NCBI RefSeq assembly: GCF_905187505.1
Contig: NZ_CAJJIC010000097.1
Span: forward strand, 1-8,831
DNA from: an uncultured Mailhella sp.
GTDB taxonomy: Bacteria > Desulfobacterota > Desulfovibrionia > Desulfovibrionales > Desulfovibrionaceae
Length of the DNA: 8,831 nucleotides
Reading direction: 5' to 3'
This document shows positions 1 through 7,893 of this stretch, one piece after another. The notes below the pieces were generated by a model. It had not been told where the DNA came from. It made no database searches and saw nothing but the letters and a program-made list of their open reading frames with translations. Position 1 is the first letter of the stretch. Every line of letters starts with the position of its first letter. The position numbers were made by a program, and so were the translations under genes.

Positions 1-998
1 GTTCCGTCGCTTTTTCTGCCGTATACGGCGCTGAAGGAGCAGAGAGGATGCTCGCAGGACGGCGCATGAAAATGTTCCGCCTTCACCAGACCGTCGCTCT
101 GACGTTCCAGATCTGCCATGAGCTCGGGCAGCGTGATGCGTGGAGCTTCGCCCATGTCCCACGGAAAGCGTCCGAAGGAGGACACGGGCTGAAAGTGCAG
201 GCCCCGAACGTGGCTGCCCAGCGAAAGGGCGAAGCGGAGCAGGGCTCCTGCCTGATGATCGTTGACGCCGCGCACCAGCGTGCACACCAGCACCACGCCG
301 AGCCCGGCCCGGCCGCAGGCGTCGATGGCCGCCTGTTTCAGCGCCAGGCAGTCGCGCCCTCGCAGCGTGCGGAAAACATCGTCGCTCACGCCGTCGAACT
401 GAAGGTACACGGAGTCGAGTCCCGCTTTCCGGAGTCTTTCGGCGTAGCCTTCCTCCTTGCCGAGGCGCAGCCCGTTGCTGTTCACCTGCACGAGGGAAAA
501 ACCGCGGTCCCTGGCCATGCGCACGATGACGGGCAGATCGTCTCGCTCCGTGGGCTCGCCGCCGGAGAGCTGTACGTTGCAGGGGCCGGAGGCGCGAGAC
601 AGGGTGTCGAGCTGTGCGGCGATGTCCTCCAGAGACGGATCTTCCGAGGCGCTTCCCGCGCGGGCATAGCATACGGGGCAGCCGAGAGAACAGCGCATGG
701 TCACTTCGATGAGGCCCGTGCAGGTGTGCTGCACGTGTTCCGGACACAGTCCGCAGTCGAAGGGACAGCCCTTCTCGACGCCTGTTGCGGGATGCGCGGG
801 ATAGGCGGGAATCCGCGCTCCCTGCCGCCAGATTTTAAAGGAAGGCGTGCCTTCGCCCTGCTTCCAGGCGGGAACCTGAAAGGGACCGTGTTCCGGGCAC
901 GTCTTGCGAAGAAAGACCGTATCCCCTTCAAGGTGATAGCCCGCGTCCACGAGTCTCAGACAGACGGGACACAGGCTCTGTGTCTGGGCAAGCAGCAT
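1..998 (-). CDS. trsS: Radical SAM protein with tandem CX3CX2C motifs (TrsS-like), 3' end outside window
   Basis: The visible 332 codons start at ATG 998-996, with AAGGAG at 1009-1004 five bases upstream; there is no stop before the window edge. In order, I see a CxxC pair (C10, C13) and a TCPEHG motif (C34), an N-terminal module like those of MJ0619-type radical SAM methylases. A first CX3CX2C follows (C78, C82, C85, within GCPFDCGLC), then C93, then a canonical radical SAM CX3CX2C (C103, C107, C110) and SGGEPT at 145-150, the usual SAM-binding GGE motif. Radical SAM enzymes use a [4Fe-4S] cluster to cleave SAM; the substrate here is unknown. I recall the family being named radical SAM (seleno)protein TrsS, corresponding to DVU1554; the symbol rests on that memory. 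All visible motif positions are Cys, with no in-frame TGA. The gene begins one base after the stop of the C-GCAxxG-C-C gene, so translation is probably coupled. Confidence 0.88.
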   Translation of the reverse strand, partial: MLLAQTQSLCPVCLRLVDAGYHLEGDTVFLRKTCPEHGPFQVPAWKQGEGTPSFKIWRQGARIPAYPAHPATGVEKGCPFDCGLCPEHVQHTCTGLIEVTMRCSLGCPVCYARAGSASEDPSLEDIAAQLDTLSRASGPCNVQLSGGEPTERDDLPVIVRMARDRGFSLVQVNSNGLRLGKEEGYAERLRKAGLDSVYLQFDGVSDDVFRTLRGRDCLALKQAAIDACGRAGLGVVLVCTLVRGVNDHQAGALLRFALSLGSHVRGLHFQPVSSFGRFPWDMGEAPRITLPELMADLERQSDGLVKAEHFHAPSCEHPLCSFSAVYGRKSDG

Positions 999-999
999 G

Positions 1000-1464
1000 T
1001 CAGCTCCTTGCGCCTTCAAGGTCGTAGGACTCATAAATGTCCAGAATCTTTTCCCAGCATTCCGCAAGAAGGTCGCCGCAGAGCTCCATGGGGGGCATGC
1101 CGCCCTCGGGAAGTGTCTCGCCGGATGCCGCGGCAAGACCGGAGGAAACGTTTTCGCAGCCCGTTCCGCCGAACGCTCCCGTTCTTTCCATGAACCATGT
1201 CGCGTATTCGTTGGTCATGGCGTCGATCATGGGATGAGGTTCTTCTTCATTTCTGCTGGAAAGCCATGCCAGCACGGCCGCGCCGCCCGTAAGCAGGCCG
1301 CAGGGACCGCCTGACTGGCCTATGCCGTGGCACAGTCCGCGCATGGCGCACATGAGGGCGGCATCTTCCGTGTCGTCAAGCTGCCTTGCAAGGGCCAGCA
1401 GCAGCTGAGCGCAGCAGTATCCCTTGCGCACATAGGGGAGAAGGTCCAGTAAGAGGGCATTCAT
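1000..1464 (-). CDS. C-GCAxxG-C-C family putative redox protein (DVU1555-like)
   Basis: A 154-residue protein, close to the usual size of this family of small cysteine-rich, putatively redox-active proteins. The family hallmarks are visible: GYCCAQ near the N-terminus (C17, C18), a glycine-rich stretch GIGQSGGPCGLLTG at 47-60 carrying the central CGxxTG motif (C55), then C103 and C129. C39, C45 and C136 are additional cysteines. No signal peptide or membrane segment is apparent, so it is probably cytoplasmic. The start is ATG 1464, placed by a perfect AAGGAG six bases upstream; the frame stays open further upstream, but that stretch looks non-coding. Its last codons contain the ribosome-binding site of the radical SAM gene. 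Biochemical function is not established for the family; a role as electron carrier or metal/cofactor holder for the radical SAM protein is inference from position. Confidence 0.85.
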   Translation of the reverse strand: MNALLLDLLPYVRKGYCCAQLLLALARQLDDTEDAALMCAMRGLCHGIGQSGGPCGLLTGGAAVLAWLSSRNEEEPHPMIDAMTNEYATWFMERTGAFGGTGCENVSSGLAAASGETLPEGGMPPMELCGDLLAECWEKILDIYESYDLEGARS

Positions 1465-1647
1465 GCGGAACTCCTTGAAAGATTGATGAGCGGAGGCGTT
1501 TTGTCGCGCGGCGTTATTTGGGTTTCTGGCGTCGGCAGAAAAGCGACCGGTTCTGCGATGAGGGAACGGTTTCCGCAGGCCGTGGGCCGGAGGGCTCGTG
1601 CTTGCGGCCGGCAAAGGTCCTGCGGAATGCCGGGATTCCTTTCTGGC
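1465..1647 (-). other. 183-base intergenic gap with competing inverted repeats
   Basis: This is the longest non-coding stretch in the window and breaks an otherwise tightly packed gene string. It holds a perfect 9-base inverted repeat (TTCCGCAGG at 1571-1579 against CCTGCGGAA at 1619-1627). A 5-base hairpin (1624-1628 with 1635-1639, six-base loop) shares bases with one arm of it, so the two cannot form together. A third small repeat pairs GCAGAA 1535-1540 with TTCTGC 1551-1556. None is followed by a convincing T-tract on the minus strand, so I do not call a terminator. I see no clear sigma-70 promoter. RNA processing, an internal promoter or attenuation are possible. Confidence 0.5.
1471..1476 (-). 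promoter_or_regulatory. Ribosome-binding site fixing the start at 1464
   Basis: On the minus strand this reads AAGGAG, with six bases (TTCCGC) before ATG 1464. It decides between this start and a longer in-frame reading that could begin as far upstream as 1614. The longer version would add 50 arginine-, serine- and proline-rich residues that do not resemble the family. Confidence 0.8.
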
Positions 1648-2385
1648 TCAGATCTTTGGAACGTGAGTTGCGGGCGCGGCTATCCACAGACCGTATCCGT
1701 AACGCGCTCTTCCGGGTCGGAGGGAATCGCAGGCACAGCTTCCCGTCAGGCGCTTATCGCCTTTTGCGTCGTTTTTTCCGCGCAGCAGAGTGCAGAGGCT
1801 TTCGTCTCCGTACCAGAGCAGGCGGGCGGCCAGCTCCTTCAGACTTGCAGTATGATCCTCAAAATGAAGCAGGGCAAGGCCGCTTTGTTCAAGCAGAGCT
1901 TCAAGTTCCTGTCTTGTGCGCGCTCCGGCGAGGCATGACGATCCGGGGGGAGGTCCGGCGGCTGTCGAAGACTCGGAGCGGACGTAGAGGTCGGAGAGCA
2001 CGAGCCGTCCTTCCGGTCGCAGAATGCGGGCAAAGCGCTCCAGCGCAGCACCGGCATCCGGCAGAAGGGAAAGCACGCATTCGCACAGAATGCCGTCGAA
2101 CGACGCGTCGGGAAAGGGCGGATTTTCGGCGTCCGCCTGCACGAAGGGAAAGTCCTCCTCAAGCGTCCGTTCCCGGTCGAGCCCCGTGCCGTTCAGGTCG
2201 AGAGAGCGCAAAAGAGCAAGACTGGCCCCCTGTCCGCAGCCCACGTCCAGGATGTCGGAGCCCGGGGCGAAGGCGCATAGTTCGAGGGCGTGAAGCGTAA
2301 GTGCCGTGCCTCCGGGACGCCAGGTGTCGCCCGCAATGCGCTGAAACGCTTGTGAGGCGTACAGGGGAACGCTTGTCTTGTCCAT
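1648..2385 (-). CDS. SAM-dependent class I methyltransferase (DVU1556-like)
   Basis: A 245-residue Rossmann-fold methyltransferase. Motif I is ILDVGCGQG at residues 45-53, the SAM-binding glycine loop. The acidic residue that would contact the SAM ribose is D70 in GTGLD. QADAENPPF at 83-91 and FDGILCECVLSLL at 96-108 fit motifs III and IV of the UbiE/COQ5-like group, and ILRPEGRLVLSD gives the following strand. The catalytic domain ends near residue 165; the C-terminal 80 residues include a CxC (SCACDS) and have no fold I recognise. The methyl acceptor cannot be read from the sequence. ATG 2385 directly follows the TAG of the small CxxC gene with no spacer, so coupled translation is likely; the upstream RBS (GGAAG) is weak and lies inside the previous gene. 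I recall the D. vulgaris counterpart as DVU1556. Confidence 0.87.
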   Translation of the reverse strand: MDKTSVPLYASQAFQRIAGDTWRPGGTALTLHALELCAFAPGSDILDVGCGQGASLALLRSLDLNGTGLDRERTLEEDFPFVQADAENPPFPDASFDGILCECVLSLLPDAGAALERFARILRPEGRLVLSDLYVRSESSTAAGPPPGSSCLAGARTRQELEALLEQSGLALLHFEDHTASLKELAARLLWYGDESLCTLLRGKNDAKGDKRLTGSCACDSLRPGRARYGYGLWIAAPATHVPKI

Positions 2386-2601
2386 CTACTTGTCTTCCAG
2401 CAGGGCTTCCACTTCCGCCATCTTGCCTTCCGCCAGAGATTGGGGAATGAGCGTCAGCCCGCAGGAAGGGCAGCGGGGAAGAATGACGTCGAAGGCACTG
2501 TGCATGTAGAGCGCCTGCACCTTGATCTGCTCAAGCGGCACATGACACTTGGCGCATACCCAGTCGCCGTCGTCGGTCGTGAAGTTCGGTTCCAGAGCCA
2601 T
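2386..2601 (-). CDS. Small CxxC/CxxC redox or metal-binding protein (DVU1557-like)
   Basis: A 71-residue protein with two CxxC pairs, C16-C19 (CAKC) and C44-C47 (CPSC), 24 residues apart. This could bind one zinc or iron in a ribbon or rubredoxin-like knuckle fold; the sequence does not say which metal. It is acidic near the N-terminus, has no leader peptide, and should be cytoplasmic. ATG 2601 has GAGG at 2611-2608 six bases upstream. It starts 33 bases after the TAG of the 778-residue protein and abuts the methyltransferase start exactly, so it belongs to the same transcript. I recall the homologous D. vulgaris gene DVU1557 being labelled a redox protein family by its genomic context. An electron-carrier role between the flavin/iron-sulfur protein and the radical SAM enzyme is inference. 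Confidence 0.82.
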   Translation of the reverse strand: MALEPNFTTDDGDWVCAKCHVPLEQIKVQALYMHSAFDVILPRCPSCGLTLIPQSLAEGKMAEVEALLEDK

Positions 2602-2634
2602 ACAATACCTCGTGTTGCTGTGAAAAAGGCGCGT

Positions 2635-4971
2635 CTACGCGTGCACCCTGTCTTCCAGAATGACTTTTTCCGCGGGCTGGATGGCGCCGGCCACCACCAT
2701 GCGGTGGCACCAGGCCTTGATCAGCGTGAAGCTGCCGTCGTCATCGGCGGCGTATTCCACCCAGAAAGTCACGTTGCGCGGTCTCCACGAGCCGAGAATG
2801 TGTCCGTTTTCCCTGTTGATGAACTTGGCGCCGGTATTCTCTATGCCCGCAATGGCCGTCACCACGTCCTGACGAAGGATGTAGCGGCGTTCCATGGACT
2901 GCCGAACCTCTTCGGGTATGCGCAGGCGTATGGGTTCCTCATCGTACCGGACTGCGGGCGTTTCCCCGAGAAATTCCTCAAGTGCCGCTTCCTTCAGTGC
3001 CGCGCGTCCGGCGCGACGGGCGGAAAGACCGGGGGCCGTGGCCTCGGCATGACCTTCCTGCGCCGTCTGGGGAAGGATGTCGAAAAGATGCCAGCTTTCC
3101 GTTTCCGCGGCAAAGCGGTCGTGGCACATGATGCAGGAGGTGAGCACGGGAAGGGAGAATTCTCCGGCACGCTTTTTCGCCATGGCATCCGCCACGTCGG
3201 GCTGTGCGTTCCACACCAGTCCGCCGTAGCCGCAGCAGGCGCTTTCCGCGCCGGTGCGCTTCGGTTCTTCCACACGGATGCCCGCCTTGACGGCAAGGGA
3301 GCGGACGGCTCGCTGCCATTCGGTGTCGAAGCGGGCTCCGCAGGGATCCTGCACGCACATGCCTTCAGGCGCGGCGCTTTTGAAGGGCTCGGGCATGAGA
3401 GCGTCGAGCCTGGACCACAGCGGGGTGATCACGGCTTCGGGCAGCGCCTTTTTCAGGGCCGTCATGCATGAAGAGCAGGCTGCAAGAATTTCCGGCCTGC
3501 CGCAGGACTCCCAGTCGCTGCGCAGGGTCCGGGCGTGCTCGTTGAAGAGTTCTTCCCGCCCTCCCCAGTAAGCCGGAATGCCGCAGCATGAGCTGTAGAG
3601 GGATGCTCCGCCCGGCAGCTTCTCGCGAAGATACCGGTACATGGCGAGCACCTGGCCGGGACGCGAGGCAGCAAGCTGACAGCCGGGGAAGAACATGGTC
3701 GCGGCGTGTCCGCCCGCAGCGGCAAGAGCCGGGTCTTCCAGCAGAAATGCGCTTTCCGGGCCGCTTGCCTGGGCCATGTCCTCAAGTGCGAATTCGTGAG
3801 CCGAGGCGGGCATGACGTCGCGCTCCACGGCGTCGCGCCGGGATTCAAGGCACAGGTCCGCCATGGAAAAATGCTCGGGGCAGATGACCTCGCACTGGCC
3901 GCACAGGGCGCAGCCGTTCATGATGACGTTGGCCGTGCGCGTGCCGCGCACGACGGAGGCGTTGTTGTAGAGCTTGCGCGCATAGATGCGGGGAAATTCC
4001 TTATATTTCTGCAGGAAGGGACATTCCTTCACGCACTGCATGCAGGAGCAGCGTATGCAGCGGTCCGCTTCCCGGCGCGCTTCCTCTTCCGTGTAGGCGT
4101 TTCCTTCGGGGACGACGCGGGGCAGAGGCGCTATGCCTTCGAGCGGCGTGTGCAGCCGGTTCTCGCGGTTTTCTCCCTCACGCGCGGCCACAAGGGACAC
4201 GCCCGTCATGATGCGCTGAAGCGTGATGCCCGCACGGCGGCCTTCTCCGGCCTGAGAGGAAGCCGAAGCGTAGTGTGCACCCGTGGGCGTGACGCTCGGC
4301 CATCCGCCGCAGCAGACATTGTCCTTCCAGAGCAGTGTTGAAGCATCGATGTCACCGCTCGGGGGGACGAAGGGACAGACCGAGGCATCCACGAAAACGG
4401 CCGCATATTCTTCGGTGCAGCGGGCGAGAAGGGCCTCGTCGAGATCGGCCGAAACAAAGGCGACATGAAATTTTTCCAGAGCCCGCAGCTCCTCGGCAAG
4501 CACGGAGTCCTCAAGGCCGGGAAAGGCGGCGCGCAGCGTATCTTCGATCCCGCCTTCATGAAGGACGGTGACGGCAAAGCCCTTGTGGGAAATATCGAAG
4601 GCCGCGACAAGTCCGGCGAGGCCTGCGCCGAGCACGGCCAGCTTCTGAGCCTTCGGGGGACGGATGAGCGGCCTTGTCTGAGAGGGGACCGCCTTCATGC
4701 AGAACTTTTCCAGTGAGGAAACGGCAAGGCCTCCGCCGAGATCGCGCCGGAGGCAGGCGTTTTCACAGGGATGATCGCACAGGGAGCACATGATGCCGGG
4801 CAGGGGCAGATGGCGTTCCAGAATCTTGCGGGCGTCGCGCACTTTGCCCGCGGCCAGACATTCGAGAAAGGCGCGCACGTCCATGTCCAGCGGACAGGCG
4901 GTGCGGCAGCGGGGCGCGGCTTCCTGTGTGCAGCGGGCCTCGATGGCATGCAGTTGGCTTTGTTCCAGCAC
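2635..4971 (-). CDS. Mosaic flavin/iron-sulfur oxidoreductase with dicluster and two CCG domains (DVU1558-like)
   Basis: A 778-residue, probably cytoplasmic electron-transfer protein. Residues 1-95 resemble the GltD N-terminal iron-sulfur domain (C22, C26; C62, C65, C69, C73). A Rossmann GAGLAG at 115-120 suggests FAD binding. Residues 300-370 hold a ferredoxin dicluster: C305/C308/C313/C317 followed by P, with an extra C310, and a canonical C354/C357/C360/C364 followed by P. Two complete CCG (HdrB/HdrD-type) domains follow: C431, C462-C463-G, C499-C502; and C544, C579-C580-G, C613-C616. Residues 670-778 form a further domain I cannot name. The segment between the Rossmann motif and the dicluster is about 180 residues, shorter than the two nucleotide domains of GltD, and I cannot find a clear NAD(P)H site. 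GTG 4971 is the start, with an in-frame TGA just upstream and GAGG seven bases before it. It is likely to pass electrons between a soluble donor and the neighbouring redox enzymes; donor and acceptor are unknown. Confidence 0.86.
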   Translation of the reverse strand: MLEQSQLHAIEARCTQEAAPRCRTACPLDMDVRAFLECLAAGKVRDARKILERHLPLPGIMCSLCDHPCENACLRRDLGGGLAVSSLEKFCMKAVPSQTRPLIRPPKAQKLAVLGAGLAGLVAAFDISHKGFAVTVLHEGGIEDTLRAAFPGLEDSVLAEELRALEKFHVAFVSADLDEALLARCTEEYAAVFVDASVCPFVPPSGDIDASTLLWKDNVCCGGWPSVTPTGAHYASASSQAGEGRRAGITLQRIMTGVSLVAAREGENRENRLHTPLEGIAPLPRVVPEGNAYTEEEARREADRCIRCSCMQCVKECPFLQKYKEFPRIYARKLYNNASVVRGTRTANVIMNGCALCGQCEVICPEHFSMADLCLESRRDAVERDVMPASAHEFALEDMAQASGPESAFLLEDPALAAAGGHAATMFFPGCQLAASRPGQVLAMYRYLREKLPGGASLYSSCCGIPAYWGGREELFNEHARTLRSDWESCGRPEILAACSSCMTALKKALPEAVITPLWSRLDALMPEPFKSAAPEGMCVQDPCGARFDTEWQRAVRSLAVKAGIRVEEPKRTGAESACCGYGGLVWNAQPDVADAMAKKRAGEFSLPVLTSCIMCHDRFAAETESWHLFDILPQTAQEGHAEATAPGLSARRAGRAALKEAALEEFLGETPAVRYDEEPIRLRIPEEVRQSMERRYILRQDVVTAIAGIENTGAKFINRENGHILGSWRPRNVTFWVEYAADDDGSFTLIKAWCHRMVVAGAIQPAEKVILEDRVHA

Positions 4972-4978
4972 GGCGGTA

Positions 4979-4982
4979 CCTC
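4979..4982 (-). promoter_or_regulatory. Ribosome-binding site for the GTG start at 4971
   Basis: GAGG on the minus strand lies seven bases before GTG 4971. An in-frame TGA partly overlaps it, so no longer reading is possible and the GTG is the most upstream start. The site begins only two bases after the T-run that follows the second hairpin, so little room is left for a separate leader. Confidence 0.65.
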
Positions 4983-4983
4983 A

Positions 4984-5019
4984 GAAAAAAGAACAGACTG
5001 CCGGACAGGGTCCGGGCAG
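4984..5019 (-). terminator. Second hairpin with T-rich tract after mop
   Basis: On the minus strand the arms at 5019-5010 and 5006-4998 pair over nine base pairs with one bulged G (5016) around a three-base loop. They are followed by TCTGTTCTTTTTTC (4997-4984), a good rho-independent terminator shape. The tract ends just before the ribosome-binding site of the 778-residue protein, so if it is efficient it would cut off that gene. Partial read-through (attenuation) is the likely consequence. Confidence 0.65.
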
Positions 5020-5027
5020 AAAAGGAC

Positions 5028-5058
5028 GGGGCCGGAGAAGGCGCGCTTCCCCGGCCCC
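5028..5058 (-). terminator. Strong hairpin after mop, probable terminator
   Basis: The minus strand reads GGGGCCGG (5058-5051), a G-U wobble, GAAG, the loop CGCGC, CTTC, then CCGGCCCC (5035-5028). This gives a 13-pair stem with a five-base loop. It begins 16 bases after the mop stop codon and is followed by GTCCTTTTCT, a modest T-tract. Together with the next hairpin it forms a tandem arrangement separating mop from the downstream genes. Confidence 0.72.
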
Positions 5059-5074
5059 GGAAGACAGGTTCAGG

Positions 5075-7813
<2,739 letters not shown>

Positions 7814-7867
7814 GGGCAGCTCCTTGTAAGAGGAATCCAGAGGAGGGGCGGCCGCGGAAGCGGGACG

Positions 7868-7889
7868 CCCGAATGCGGGCCGATTCGGG
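7868..7889 (-). repeat. Intergenic inverted repeat upstream of mop
   Basis: A perfect 7-base inverted repeat (CCCGAAT at 7868-7874 and ATTCGGG at 7883-7889, eight-base loop) lies in the 80-base gap between the molybdopterin-binding gene and mop. On the minus strand it begins four bases after the stop codon but is followed by GC-rich sequence without a T-tract. It is therefore more likely an mRNA 3' end stabiliser or weak pause site than a terminator. No clear promoter for mop is visible in the gap. Confidence 0.45.
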
Positions 7890-7893
7890 AAGA

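Noticed and set aside
48..1193. Plus-strand open frame opposite the radical SAM gene
   Set aside because: No motifs, and it runs through two minus-strand genes with clear catalytic motifs and ribosome-binding sites; a shadow of biased codon use.
1465..1614. Longer N-terminus for the C-GCAxxG-C-C protein, starting at 1614
   Set aside because: The added residues look like translated intergenic DNA, and AAGGAG stands six bases before the ATG at 1464.
2440..3471. Plus-strand open frame opposite the small CxxC gene and the mosaic oxidoreductase
   Set aside because: Covers parts of two convincing minus-strand genes and has no family resemblance.
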